A stretch of 64,000 nt of DNA from Epiperipatus broadwayi (Eukaryota; Onychophora; Udeonychophora; Euonychophora; Peripatidae). Both the position numbers and the translations under genes were made by a program. The notes under the pieces are model-generated. The model made no database searches. It had not been told where the DNA came from and was given only the letters and a program-made list of their open reading frames with translations. The stretch spans positions 1 through 64,000 of the forward strand of contig JAQFVV010007252.1 of the NCBI GenBank assembly GCA_028023455.1, in the 5' to 3' direction. This document shows, piece by piece, positions 1-12,642 of this stretch. Numbering within the stretch: the first letter of the stretch is position 1; each line of letters opens with the position of its first letter.

Positions 1-1433
1 GGAAAGTTGAAATGAATCTGGGGGATGGAAAATCATCATCACTTCCAATTCATCAATATTATATATAATTTACAAAGTTATCTATGAGTAATACATAATT
101 ATAAGAGCATGAGATCAAGAGATCTCTTAGATCATTGCGATCTCTGAGAACATTGATAGACCAAAAAAAGCTAAAAGCATAATTATAATTTCAACCAGCA
201 TTATAATAAGTCAAAGTAAAAATAAGTAAATATTAAGAGAACCAACTATCCATCATCATTGATGGGAATAAACAAATCAGTACAATAAATCAATACAGTA
301 AATCAACAGTCAACCTTGTGACTGGTTTGGAAAAGGATCTTCTGTAGACTAGGCTAACTACTGAACCTTTTGCCAGCTTGGGCAATTATATAAACATGAC
401 TTGGATGCACCAGCTTAGTGCCCATCCATTAAAATACACAACTATCATAAATCAAAACAATAATGCTGGGACATTAAAACATGCTGATCATCATCAATGC
501 TCAGGCCACTTGTACTGGCCAACTATAAACTTAAATTTTAAATAAAGACTAAAGTAAAATAAAAAATAATACTGCATGGGCTTTAAAGAGTATCCTCATT
601 TATGCCAACCAGGATAATGATTGACATCACTGGATGCCCAAAGCACTAAACATATCCCCATTTATCCGTGTCCGAAATCTAGCTCAGAGAACATGGGCTC
701 TATTACTGTATGTGAACAAGAGATGATGGAATACAATTTTTAACAATTAAATACATTTATTAATAACAATAAATAAAAAGATATTTAAGGTCTGATTTTG
801 AATAATATACACTAATAAAAGTCATTATACTGTAATTTACAATATTGCTACAAAATTCAAGTTATTACATTAATTAACAATATTTACCATTCAAAATTCA
901 AATTGTTACATTAATTTACAAAACGTATAATAAAATATTTTCAAATTATTACTATGGTTAACATATATATATATGCGCACAGATGCGCGAAAAATAAAAA
1001 TAAATTGACATTTAATAAAAAAAATATATTAAAATTTTACATATATGAGTGTGCATGTATATACATACGCACACTGACTTTTATCTATTTCAACTTTTTA
1101 CAATAGTATTATAATTTTCTAATACATAAATTTCCTACCTATAAGTGTGTATAAACAAAATATAGATACAATTTAAAATTAGTTTCAATTTATAAGTTCT
1201 CAAAAGTATAGTCAATTTTTTTGACAGGTATTTGTTGATTAATTATCAACATTTTTGGACCAATTTAAAAGATTTGCTTTTTCGATTTTAATTCAAACAA
1301 AATTATGCTTGCATTTAAGTTATATATTCTTTTTTTTTAATGAATATGAAAATTATTTCTTAGCAAAATATATATAGCAAATCATCTCTCTTTTCAACAT
1401 TTGACTGGAGCAAATTTTACTTTTAAGTTAATT
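1..1433. other. AT-rich gene-free stretch
   Basis: I see no open frame with protein-like composition, no RNA gene and no repeat structure that I can support. There are short TA and TG runs near 965-1075. Confidence 0.5.
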
Positions 1434-1915
1434 TTAAAAAATACAACTCACTGTATATACACGCGATGTATTTGTCTGTGGTTTCCTGCTTGCATAGATG
1501 AACAGTAGCATCAGTACACCAATTTCTTCAAGCTTTCTCATGGTAAGCTTGGTTTCTAGCCCATCAGAAAAAATATAATTCCGGGCTTATTGTCACTATC
1601 AGGTAAAGGTACATAATCCATGTAAAATCTTGGTCTGTAGTTGATCTCTTTCTGTCTAGGATTTTTCCAGGCAAGCAGCTGTCTTGGTTTGATGGATTTC
1701 AGGCAATCAATCATCTTCTGCATGTTTAAGGCTATGAATTTCAGCACAAAGAAGTGGGTCATTTTCTCCATGTGAATTTCAAACTCCTGCAAGGAAATAT
1801 TGGCAGCTCCCCAAGCTAATGTTCTGCCAACTATATGGTCAGCTAAAACCAACTGCTGCCCTTCATCAAGTTGCAACAAAATATTGTAACCAACTCTGCA
1901 GCTGACCTGTTCTCT
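1434..1915 (-). pseudogene. Coding-like exon of an unrecognised gene, broken by one frameshift
   Basis: The minus strand is open from just after a stop at 1916-1918 to 1556. The peptide has balanced composition, unlike the poly-I/K/N translations of surrounding DNA. Recognisable stretches are LDEGQQLVLADHIVGRTLAW and RPRFYMDYVPLPDSDNKPG. At the A6 run (about 1568-1573) the frame shifts, and a second open frame (DGLETKLTMRKLEEIG and beyond) runs to a stop at 1434. The start is not a real initiator: the first ATG is internal. A pyrimidine-rich tract ending TTTTTGAAG precedes the open stretch and a donor-like ACA/GTGAGT lies near 1450, so an internal or last exon is plausible. I do not recognise the family. 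It could be a decayed gene, a live gene with a homopolymer sequencing error, or part of an unknown transposon. Confidence 0.4.
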
Positions 1916-2397
1916 TCAAAAATCACTAACCAGACTAACTGATATATTTTTAATCAGTCTTTTATAAAATCATCTGAGGTGTTAACAACACTTTGATTAA
2001 AAACAGAGTTTTTATTTTTAGCTCTCTAATCCCTTTAAAAACATATATGTTTTAATTAATAAAAAAAATTTCAAAAACAAGTATTGTGTTTTTTACATTT
2101 CACAATCAGAATAATAATAATAACAATACAATATTTATATTTATTAAGATCTTTTTTAAAACATTAATTTCATAATGAAATTTTATTTTAAACCCAGAGT
2201 TATTTAACCCTTTACTTGTTATTATTTTATTTTAGTAAATGTAGAAAAATGTCTACTATATTTTTGTCTGTGTTTATTTCTAGTTTTCCTTTCAATTTTA
2301 CATATATATTTATGCACACACACTATATTAGTGTGTCTATGTAATCCAACTGGTTACAATATATATATAATAAAATGTAATTTATAGAATAATTATT

Positions 2398-2710
2398 GTA
2401 ATTAAAGAGAATTTGAACCCAGATTTTCAAGCTCCATTCAGTCATTTACTTCATCTTATATAACCGATACACATGACCACACATATGTGAAACAGATAAA
2501 TAATCTCCAATATATGTTTTTCATGCTGAATCAGCTCTCAACAGTTGGTCAGTTTATCATCTCCCACACATATGTATAATAAGTGCTTGGTTTATATTTA
2601 AAAAGCAAATCTTCAAAATGTAATGGATTGATCTTAATTATCTCCACTCTCCAATGCTCAGTTGTATAAGATGGAGTGGAGTCTGGGTTCAAATCATCTC
2701 TAATTACATT
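2398..2710. mobile_element. Family A foldback/MITE copy
   Basis: Both ends carry an inverted repeat built around TGAACCCAGA / TCTGGGTTCA. The copy at about 52430-52750 in the other arm shows it was there before the duplication. Further copies lie at 22243-22482 and 55040-55330. The motif GGGTTCAAATC looks like a tRNA B box, but I see no A box. Without a transposase it would be non-autonomous. Confidence 0.7.
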
Positions 2711-2759
2711 TATATTAAGTATATATATATACCTGGATTTAAAAATAGTAATAATTATT

Positions 2760-2760
<1 letters not shown>

Positions 2761-2841
<81 letters not shown>
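2761..2841. repeat. (AAT)n microsatellite
   Basis: About 26 uninterrupted AAT units. They account for the poly-asparagine and poly-isoleucine frames on both strands here. Confidence 0.98.
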
Positions 2842-2843
<2 letters not shown>

Positions 2844-3941
2844 TTACAAATAATTAATTTCAGCAACTTTTTTCAGTTAAAAACTATTTAAATTCAAATT
2901 TAGAAAAATAAATGTAATCATATCACACCCCAAGATTCATGAATTTTAAGATTAACATGTTATTAATTAAAGAATAGTCTAAATTGTCTCCTTTCTTTTA
3001 TTATAGTTTCTCTCTTCATGAAGAATCGTAATATTTTGCCTATTGAAATTCGAAATAACTTCGTTTTTTTTTGTGATAAAAAAAACAGATGCTATTATTA
3101 TATCTTTATAATCCCTCCTTTTTATACATTTATATAACAAGTGATGCTCTTAACGTTTTTTCAAAACAACACCTCGATTCACGTATGTGTGAAGTGTTGC
3201 AGTTACATTAGTTTTAGAAATATTGTTTTATAAAGAGGTCAGCTCCAAAGATGACATGTATCTTTATAAATGATTATTTCTGCAAGATATAAATAAAGAT
3301 ATTTATATGTTCAGTAAGATTTACACAGGTTGTATACTGGTAGACTACACAAAATGTAATGAAATAAATGGGGTATTGTCTAATGATCATTGCCAAATGA
3401 AATTATATGCAATATACATTAAAGATGTTGGGTATTTATTTATGACAATATTTGATCACTTATATAAAATCACTTTTTTGTCAGATGCCTGAATGACTGT
3501 CCACAATTCTGTTTAATTAGTTGCTTTAACAATATACTTTTTTTAATTTAATTACTTTTTTTAATTGGTTGATTTAACAAATTAGAAAAATGGCTAATTT
3601 AACAATGAAGAAAAAAAAAAACTTAATAAATAACTATGCCTAACTAAACCATAATATGAATATTTTATTCAAAGGAAGTAATGTCACCCTTTATATTTAA
3701 TAATATGTAATTGCAAAGAATATTTTATGACAAGGAAGAAATTCTACCATTAATATAAAACACTTGGGGAAAAAACCAGTACCTGTAAGTATAGTATTCA
3801 AATCATGAAAAAAATGTGACTGCAATATATAAATTTATGTTTGAAATGAGATATTTAGTGAGGGGGGATAGTTGCTATAGTACCATATTTACACTTACTT
3901 TTGTTTATCATATAATTGATTCGCATATAATTGAAGTCATA
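2842..3941. other. Unique part of the left arm, no gene
   Basis: This aligns with 51160-52310 of the right arm almost end to end. Its small open frames (3307-3492 and 3816-4049) are not kept open in the right arm or run into the TIR element, so I see no gene. Confidence 0.6.
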
Positions 3942-5140
3942 TACACCTGGGTCACTTTTTATGCGGACTTATTTAACATGATTTTGAAGTTACGCGATTC
4001 GTCTTTCACCGGAAGTCGAAGTCCGATAATGCGCTATTACTTTAAATAATAAATTTCACACACTTACTTTATATTGAAAGTAATGGCACATTATTGGAAT
4101 TCGACTTTCATCTTAGTAATTTCAATATTTTCAGTGCTTTATAATAGTAAGATTTTATGCAATAATGAAATTAAAATCATGATTTCCACATTTTATGTAT
4201 ACACACATTAAATTTTACAAGATTATAATGTAAATTTGTTCAAACATTGTGCGTGTTAATTTTGTATTTTAAATCACATTCTGTTTTTGCTTTTTAAAAA
4301 AGAACGTAATCAATTATTAATCATTTAGTGTCCACAAGTTTATTTTTAAAAGATCAGTAATAGCAGTGGGCACAATTAAAAATTAAAATCTGATTTTTAA
4401 TTGTAATTAACAATTTAAAAATTACTTACTGCAACTTGAAATTAATGTGAAATTTGATTTTTAAACCGAATTGAAAATTAAAGACAAAAATAAGAATTGA
4501 ATTTTTAGTTGTTAGTTTTAATTAAATTTTTCCCAGCAGTGGTGAATAAATGTCTTTTTATTATCATAAGTCTAAGTTCATAAACAATTAATAAAATCAT
4601 CATCGTTGTCGTCAACAGAAAACCATTAACACAATATGAGAGTGAACTTGGTGCTAGTTGTATTTCCTCTTGTGAGAATAATTGCTGAGATATTCTTGAC
4701 TTCCTTTAAGGAGAAGCCAAATAATCACATCACATCACATGAGAATCTGATTTTTTACTAGTTTGCAAATGAAAGTCTTTTTGGGCAAATAGCGATAATA
4801 ATTAAAACGTATATAAAAAAATTTAAATTACTGTACTGTAAATTATGCATAAAATTATATTATTTTGAATAAAATTAAATATTATAGTTAAAAAAAGTTT
4901 GTCTTGTATCATTTTTTTTCAAATTTAAAATTTTTTATTAGTCATATTTTATTTCCTTATTTTTTTTTTGTGCGAATTTTAAAGTAATTTTACATTGGTG
5001 CTTTGCTTTTACGCGAATTTTGAAAAATCACAGACCGCATCCCCTCTTTTTCAATGTAAGTTATGTCTATTTTTGCACAATTTCATTTGCACATGTTTTC
5101 TGAGGAACCTATCTATCGCGTAAAATGAGACCCAGGTGTA
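3942..5140. mobile_element. TIR DNA element, about 1.2 kb, TA-flanked, non-autonomous
   Basis: The ends are inverted copies: TACACCTGGGTC at the left and GACCCAGGTGTA at the right, extending imperfectly into TTTTATGCG / CGCGTAAAA. If the outer TA is the target duplication, the element proper begins CACCTGGG and the family behaves like Tc1/mariner-type elements. The right arm has the uninterrupted site near 51225-51240, where GAAGTCATGTA runs directly into GGTTGATAT. A truncated direct copy of its right half is at about 20835-21294. I see no transposase frame. Confidence 0.75.
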
Positions 5141-5414
5141 GTTTGATATCGCATAGTTCACCACTAATTCCACCATTAATAGTTTTTCGTAATATTGCCA
5201 AATTCACATATCAAATGCTAACAGGTATATTTAAAATTTTAAATTTTAATTTAGAGGCTTAATCTAATTATGAGCCTTTTATTCAAAGCAAGTACTTCTG
5301 CATCGCAAAAAAAAAAAAAAATGTTAAAGCAACCAATTTTAAAAAAAAAGATAAAAACGGTACATTTATTTCTATAATGTTAAAATATATTCTTTAATTT
5401 ACATTAAATCTTTA

Positions 5415-5666
5415 ATGTATGCGATATTCAAACTCAGACTTTCACACGACCCTTAACTCTCCATGCCATCTCATATTGCTGACCCATCTGATCACACACA
5501 TGTTGAAAAGATAAATAATCACACTAATTGCTGGTTTAGCATGAAATACGGATATTTGTGATTATTTATCTTTTCAACATGTGCATGATCAGGTGGGTCA
5601 GCAATATGAGATGGCACGGAGAGTTGAAGGTCATGTGAAAGTCTGAGTTCGAATCCCACATACATT
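5415..5666. mobile_element. Foldback element with arms of about 105 bp
   Basis: It starts TAATGTATG and ends CATACATTA. The arms are near-perfect inverted copies around a loop of about 32 bp centred near 5540. The right arm carries CTGAGTTCGAATCCCA, which resembles a tRNA B box. It is related in layout to family A and is missing from the right arm of the inverted duplication. Confidence 0.8.
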
Positions 5667-7475
5667 ATCCATATATATATTGTACCTATATTATAGGCAC
5701 ATGTAATTTTTATCTAAAATTATTATTAAAGTAATTGTTCATAAAAAAAAAAACATAAAATTAAACGTTGAAGAGTTTATTGCAGTTTGTTTTAGAAAAA
5801 AGATAGGAATTAAATACTTTTTATTAGTATTCGTAAAAATATAAATATACAAATCTCTTTTCATTCAAGTTTAATTAAAGAAAAAATAATGTTAAAACTA
5901 AATAGTAAGTTGTATTAAAAATATATGTGCGTATATATGTACATTTGTAAATATATAAAATGTATGTGAAAGTTAGGGAAGATTATCATTGAAAAACACG
6001 GCAATGGCTATTAGATATTAATTAATATAAAACAATACGTTTTTGCATGGCTATTACTAATTAAGCAATCTTTCAAAACATGTTTATCAAAGGATTAATT
6101 GATAAGGAATTTGACAACAGATCTTTGCCAGAGATATCAGAAAGACAACACGTTGCAGATATAAATAGACCTTTTTTATCGGACAGTCATTCAGTTCCAC
6201 AAATTAATTGAGTGAGTTCAGTTCACAAAGTTATTGAGAGAGTGCAGTTCGGAAATTAATTGAGTCAGTTAAGAAACAAAATGCAGTGCTGAGAATATTT
6301 TGGAATGCACGTTTATCTCCAGCCCAGATGTCCGAGAAAACAGCAGATCTGCCCATGAAATAATGTCAGCTTAACATCTTAGAAAATCTCTGTCAGTATC
6401 TATTTGTCTCCGATAGCAATAATTGTGAAAATCAGGAAACTCAGCAAGGAAATGTCCCAGCCGGCTGGTAAGCATTTATAATGGAAATATCCTCACCGAA
6501 AGCAGCCTCCAAAGAACAAAATTCTACGTCAACATTCAAAATCCTGGGTAAAACATTTGCTTATTTTCGTTATACTGTAATAGCCATTGCATTTCATTAA
6601 TTCGTGCGAATCCTCCAAGAGTCTAATTATATGAACTCGATATCATACATAAATGAACTATTGATATGTGTGTGATTAAATTTCAATTGCTATGTAGTCC
6701 TTTATTATCATTATTATGTGTGTGCATGAGATAATATGTGCATGGTCATTATATCAATATTTATTAGTTAAATTAGAATGTTTTGTTATTAAATCTATAG
6801 GAATGTTTAAACTATTTAGAAATGTTAATTTAAAATATGCGTGTGTTTTATTAGAATTATAAAATGTTTAAATTTAGTAAATAAATGTTAGTTAATAAAT
6901 TATCTTTAAAATTAAACTATATTTGTCGGTCAATTCTTTTACAATTCTTTTTATAAATTCTTTTTAACAAATTCTTTATCAAGTCTTTTAACCACTAATT
7001 AAGCATAATCTATTAGTGATTATAAACAACTAAGCTAGTCATGGATTTAGGCGTTGGGTTAGTTGCCACTATTCAAAGTGCATTGTCTATTCTTTTAGAA
7101 TAAGCAGCTGGTGCCTGTGTTTATACACAAACAAAAAAAAGTGCTTTGAACTTGGTGTTGAACTCAAGAGTCGAGAAGAAGTTATGTCCTGGAAATGTAA
7201 CGTTAGTTATATACTTTATAGCTATCGTTTGGGCATACATACTCTCCGAGTATGTTCTTCTCTGCCTAAGAGGCTGGTGTTTCGAACACACATATCGAAT
7301 ACGGTTCAATATATATATATATATATATGCAGGTTTAAGCCTGTATAGTGTATTAATTAAATCTTTAAACAATTTGTTAATTAAGCTGCATGTCGGAAGG
7401 GTGTGTTAAAACAACCAATTTAAAAAGAGACGATTTTTACATAGAGTATCTTGTATTATAATAAACTCTGTAGAA
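5667..7475. other. Left-arm-only sequence of unknown origin
   Basis: The right arm passes directly from the equivalent of about 5400 to that of about 7475 (near 50870), so this block was inserted on the left or lost on the right. It contains a promoter-like TATA/initiator pair at 6160-6195, a short leader with ATGs, a donor-like GGTAAGC at about 6469, and a (TA)n run at about 7308-7328. I see no long reading frame. It could be an LTR or the 5' part of an element, but I could not find convincing TG...CA ends. Confidence 0.45.
6160..6195 (+). promoter_or_regulatory. Promoter-like TATA box plus initiator
   Basis: TATAAATA starts at 6160 and TCAGT lies at 6191-6195, a spacing of about 31 bp that fits a core promoter with an arthropod-style initiator. 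The transcript would run into GTGAGTTCAGTTCAC-type direct repeats and then a donor-like site. In AT-rich DNA a TATA box alone means little, so the support is the spacing. Confidence 0.3.
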
Positions 7476-8429
7476 TTTAAATAATAATTATACATTGTAA
7501 TCATGTATAAATTTTAGACATTTTTGTGTAATGATTGAATGCTACAATCACGATACTTATTGTCTTTCTGCAAATTCTTATGAAACATAAATGATAATAT
7601 TTATGTAAAATGAAAATCACTCAAGAACACATTGTTTATTGCTAAATTTGAGACATATGATTCGATATGCATTTACAAATATTAATAAAGAATACAATTT
7701 AAATTAGAAGTTCAGTGAGATTAATTTTTTAAAAAGTAAATTATTAATTGCTTTATTTTAAATATAAGTCAAATATAATGAATTAAAAAAAGATAATTTA
7801 TTTGTCACATCTTAATTTTTGTATAAAAATGTCAATTAATAAAATAATGTTTATTTGGCAATGTGAAATAAGAAAAAAGAAAATATAAATTTTGTAATTA
7901 TTAATTTGCAATTTATTTATTTTGTTTATTAAATATTGTTAGTTATATTTATTATCAGAACATTGACAGGTCAGAATACTAATTCCAGTATTTTATTCGG
8001 TAGTAATTTATGTGATATTTGATTTGATCAGATATATAAATTGAAAGTGTTGTATTGTTCATTATTAGTGATCGAATTTATGAAGAGTTAAACCAAAATT
8101 AAAAATCTCATAAACAAAATAGTCGTGAAATTACTTAATTATGCAGACAAAGTACATCTTAGGATTCTTTTCTGATAACAAATAGTGGTAAAAGCCTGAA
8201 ATCCGGGCAAAGCTACTTGGAGCGTTGATGCTAGATAAAATCAATGAAATATAACGTTACTGGAATGCAGCAACTTTTTCTTTTTTTATACAATAAGGGT
8301 TTTTTTTTCTAATATTGATTAAATGGATAATTTTTATTTCATTTAGAACATGATTTCTTTATTATTAAACAAATTTTGATATTCATTTTTGTGACTTTTT
8401 GTGGGTTTTTTGGAACCTGATATTTTTTC

Positions 8430-9145
8430 AATAAATTTTGCTAATTGTATTTTTTTTTTTATCATTTTGAAAACTTCTGTTTCACGATGTCAAAAAAATT
8501 TGTTTGAATCCCACCTCCGAAAAAATAGAATACAATTATTTGTGACTTGTTTAGAACTTAATTCTACCTTTCTTTTATTTATTTTTTTTGACTTGACTAA
8601 ATGGTTTTTCTTATTATTATTAATTTTACTTTTTTTTTAAACACAACTTGTTTCACTTTGATTTAGATTATGTTTGAATTAGCCTTTTTTTTTTGGCTAC
8701 TACAATAAACAGCTTTTTGAACGGAGAAGGGGGAGGGGAATTCGTACTGTTATTATTAACAAAAAGGCACTAAAAATAGTCAATTATTTTAACAGCGCTG
8801 AAAAAAGACAATCAACTTTGGTTGATATAATTGTTTTTCTTAATATTAAATCAAAATTTACTTTTGTGTTTTTGCCGATTCAAAAATTGTTTTCAAACAT
8901 CCACCCCCACACACTCGGAAAAAGAATTGTAACCAAGAAGTCAAGAATTTAACTTTTTTTTTTTTAAACAACTTTTTCTCACTTTTTACTTTATTTCTAT
9001 TTCATTTGAATTACCTTTTTTTTTTTTAGCCTTCTACAATAAACTGCTTTTGGGGGTGGGGGTGTATTTCGTAATTTGTTATTCTCAACAAAAATCAACC
9101 AAAGTCGTCATTTATTTTAACCCCGCTGCAAAAAATTGAATCCAA
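8430..9145. repeat. Imperfect tandem duplication inside the TIR transposon
   Basis: Two units of about 350 bp share a T-run, then CTACAATAAAC(A/T)GCTTTT, a G-rich patch, TTCGTA, a TTATT stretch, and ATTTTAAC...CGCTG ending in an A-run (8650-8810 against 8990-9140). Identity is moderate. No gene. Confidence 0.6.
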
Positions 9146-9447
9146 ATACTTGTCAATTTCTAATGAAATAAAAAACAACAAAAAAGGACACAAACTTTGG
9201 ACTTTTTAAAATTATTTATTCGATTTTATTGCTGTAATAAAAAGTGGACATTATGTGTGCCTGACAAAAAAAAACACAATCTCACACACTTTCTGTACTC
9301 AGCAATTTAGTTTTAAAATAAATTTTATTGTAAGTTATACATTTGGTTTAAGCCATGCAAGGCCAAAAGAAAAAGTCTGCTGTTTTAATTGGAATTCTTT
9401 TGTGTACCATTCAAAGGCTTGTCATCTCAGTAGTAGGTGTCACATTT

Positions 9448-10212
9448 CTATGGGGCCAACCTTTTATATAGGCCCCATGTGTTGTTGAATAAAAATTTGG
9501 AGGCCAGTATTAAGTCTTTTGTCTGCAAGTTTTTTAGCTGGCTGTTGAATACTTCAAATGGATATGGTCTGGGAATTGTGAATTTGAAATTGCACCTGGT
9601 CATCCATAGGGCATATGAGATCAATATAGCCATGCGGATGACCGGGAAGTCACCAGAGTGCATGCAGCTTTTAAGGTCTAGGATCTTTAGGAGAGGAATG
9701 CTGCATTCCTTAATATCTCCTGATGCCCTGATATCCTGGACAGAGGAAGATGATGTGTTGAAATGTTTCTTCACTTCTTTCACAGAGATGGCATGTTGGG
9801 TCTATCTTTGACATGTATCTTCTGAAATGTAAAAACCAGCTTGTTGGAATTGCACCAAGATTTATTTTTATAATGTGATCCAAAAGTTTTGGTTCCATTG
9901 CAAGGTATTTAAGATTTTCATTATTTTGTGATTAGTCTGCCCCAATTGTATTTTGCTTGTTATTGGTTCTGGATTCAGTAGTACATGTGCTTCCCAGATG
10001 TTGATCTTGTTTTGGAGGGCCAAGATGGAATTGCCATTGTTTCTGAGAAGTATGCTTATGATGGAGTTTATCCAGGCAGTGTGTGGAGGTGGTGGTCTAT
10101 CTGTAGGTATTACAGGATTGAGTATGACCATTGTGGAGTATTTTTTTATCAGCCTAGGCACCAGGGAGTGTTGTTTTTGGTGCAGAATCGTGTTTAAAGA
10201 ATGGAAGGACAA
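9448..10212 (-). pseudogene. LINE ORF2, thumb and C-terminal CCHC region
   Basis: Three overlapping frames (10212-9868, 9898-9710, 9783-9448) continue ORF2. The middle one has CHLCERSEETFQHIIFLC, a C-x2-C-x8-H-x4-C motif typical of the ORF2 C-terminus of many LINEs. The same spacing recurs in the LINE at 26.7-32.6 kb. About 75 residues follow to the stop. Two frameshifts. Confidence 0.78.
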
Positions 10213-10625
10213 TCCATTGAGTTTTCTGTGCTGAGATAAGTAAGCAGAGTTGATTACAGGTGTTCATCCTCTCCAGATGACTTGATTGCAAATTTTTTGT
10301 ATTTGGGTATTGAAAGTTTTGGTGAGGGAAATTATGGGTAGGTAGTAATTGATCTTGCCCATTATTTTTGCATTTATTAGGGCTATTTTTCCATGAAATT
10401 AAAGATATGTTTTGGCTATTGATTTAGAAAATTTGGTAGCTTTTTCTAGTAGGGACATGCGAAGGGTAGAAGACATGACATTGAATGACAGATGTATCGG
10501 GAATCCCAGGTAGGGTTGCAGTTGTGTGAGGAAGGCTGACCTGATGCATTTGCCTGTATTAATACACCAAGCTGAGGATTTTTGTAGGTTTATTGTGAGT
10601 TTAAATTTGTTAGTGTAATTGGTGA

Positions 10626-11429
10626 TTATTTTGTATAAGGTAGAAAGACACGCGATGGTGGTACAAGAATATCATCCATGTAGGCAAAAGTGTTGATGTT
10701 CTTACCAAGATGGAGGACGAATACTCCTGGAAGCTTTTCAAGTTCTAGCAGCAATGGATTAATGTACTTAATAAATAGTAAGCTGCTCACTGGAGACCCC
10801 TGAGGGATGGAATTTGCAGGGGCGAATCCATCTGAGTATGATCCATTAGCAGAAATATGGATGAATCGGTTGTTGAGTAGGTTGTCTAGAATCTGTATGA
10901 CTTGTGTAGGGATTTTGGCATCTGCTAGGATGTTGAGGAGGATGCCTATATCCACAGAATCAAATGCTTCTGCAATGTCCAATTGGAAGGCAATCAGTTT
11001 TGTGTGTCTGCTTGGTCGAATATGGTCAAACAGGATCTTAATTTTGCCCATTGCCTCTAGATGGTATGAACCTTTCCTGGTATATTGAGAAGGTGAAATA
11101 TCTTGTAAGATGATATTCTGATTTTTTTCTTTGATGACCCCTTCAATTAGTTTAAAGAGGATGGGTGTCATTGAAATAGGTCTAATGCTATTGATTAGTG
11201 TAGGATCACGGTTTTTCTTAATGAATGGCACCATGGCAATGGGGTAGAACTGAGGTAGCACCTGCTGCACTGTAGCCAGATGGTTCAGCACACCGAGAGT
11301 TATGTGGCATGTGAAGTAGCTTAGATGGTTAAATACAAATCTGGGAATACCATGCATGCCAGGATGGACATTTTTGGGTAGACTGAGGAGATGGTTGTTG
11401 ATATCCTCGAATGTGATTCCATGTTTCAC
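10626..11429 (-). pseudogene. LINE ORF2, reverse transcriptase domain
   Basis: An open frame of 267 residues carrying RT motifs in order: IRPISMTPILFKLIE (fingers), FQLDIAEAFDSV (catalytic Asp, block A), SIPQGSPVSSLLF (block B) and FAYMDDI (block C, AYMDD at 10671-10685). Both catalytic Asp residues of block C are present. The box is YMDD where most LINEs have YADD or FADD, and the plus-strand LINE at 22.5-24.4 kb shares this. The frame is intact over the catalytic core but is cut off from the endonuclease and the C-terminal part by frameshifts. Confidence 0.88.
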
Positions 11430-11663
11430 GTCAGTGGTAGAGCAATCCCAGTCAACTCATGAAGATATCCTGTGCCCTTGTAGGTGATTTTTGTAATAGT
11501 TGTCAATTTGCTGAAGCATTTGAACTCCCACAATTTGCCTGTTTTTGATCAGTGAGAATGGTATTTGCTGTTTAGATTTTGCCCCCAGAGCCCATCGGAG
11601 ATAACTGTGGGTTCAGCAGTGTTGAGCAGGCAGGAAGAGTTTTGCATTTTTGGTAGCAATTAT

Positions 11664-12639
11664 TTATGCAATCTGTGCTTGTTTAGCTTTATATCTACCT
11701 TTTAGTTCAATTAGTTTGTTTATGTTGGTGCCTTGAGAAATAAAGGTTTTGATTTGTGTGTGTAACAAGTTGAGGTCTCTCATCATTGAGGTGGGGCCTT
11801 TCTGTTTGCTTGTGTGATGACTTATTAAAGATTTCAAAATACCGATAAAGCAAGCCCACACTTCCATAGGCTGTAGTTCCAGTATCTTAATTTTATGGAA
11901 GAGAATGTATGCTTCAGAACAGAAGGCTTCTGTTGCATAGGCTTGTGTGTACAACCTGAGACTTTTGTGAGGATGTTTTCTTCCAGATTCATCAAGGTGG
12001 TAATGGCATGGTGGTCTGAAAAGGCCACTGGACTGAGGTCAGCTTTGAGTTTGTGGTGGAGCTGAGGATTTTAGTAGCTTTCGTGTAGAATGAGAAGGCT
12101 TGTGGGGGAAAGAAACCTCTTCCATTAAGGAGTGTCTTGTTTAGTAGCCACAGATATTTATTGGTATAATGTTTGTAGGAGGTGTTGAAGTCTCCTAGGA
12201 ATATCACTGGAGCATTGTTGTTAGATGTAATGAGATTGACTGTTTATGTGATATGGTTAAGGATGGTAGAGTTATTGGGGCTGTACACAAAGATTGCATT
12301 GAAAATGCAGTTGTAATTTAGGTTGATTGCAATGAGGTTATGGTCATTGTAGATAATTCTGAATGAAGCAGGGGATTTGGCATTGCTAATGATTACACCA
12401 ACTCCACCGGATGCAAAGAGGCCAGTGGATAGATGGGTGACCCCTAGCTTGTTCAGTTCATGTTTGATGTAATTGTGAGAGTTATGATGGTATTTTGTCT
12501 CACCAATGAACATGATGTGGGGTGTGGCTGCAATGAAAAAATGCCGAATGGCATTGATCCACCCAAGGGAGTTGAGACCTCGGACGTTGACAGCTACAAT
12601 CTTACAGCAGTTATTAGACATTAATGCTGTTGTTGCCAA
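11664..12639 (-). pseudogene. LINE ORF2, AP endonuclease domain
   Basis: This domain nicks target DNA to prime reverse transcription. Motifs appear in the expected order over three frames. AVNVRGLNS is followed by GETK, with the catalytic Glu, in the frame 12639-12244. GDFN, with the catalytic Asp and Asn, is in 12207-11992. SDHH, the terminal His motif, is in 12028-11834. A likely ATG is at about 12622, overlapping the ORF1 end within about 20 bases. The linker 11954-11664 leads toward the RT. At least two frameshifts separate the pieces, so it is inactive, although every catalytic residue I look for is kept. Confidence 0.8.
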
Positions 12640-12642
12640 GGT

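Noticed and set aside
2549-2891. Frames on both strands with long Ile or Asn runs
   Set aside because: They are translations of the (AAT)n microsatellite.
3307-3492. 61-residue frame in the left arm
   Set aside because: The homologous right-arm sequence (about 51650-51830) has stops in this frame.
7121-7409. Overlapping frames on both strands near 7.1-7.4 kb
   Set aside because: Composition is AT-driven and they include a (TA)n run. The TTTCGAAC motif near 7275 resembles a B box, but no A box or tail supports a SINE.
9953-11088. Plus-strand frames of 70-93 residues over the LINE
   Set aside because: They are antisense shadows of the RT and C-terminal coding sequence.
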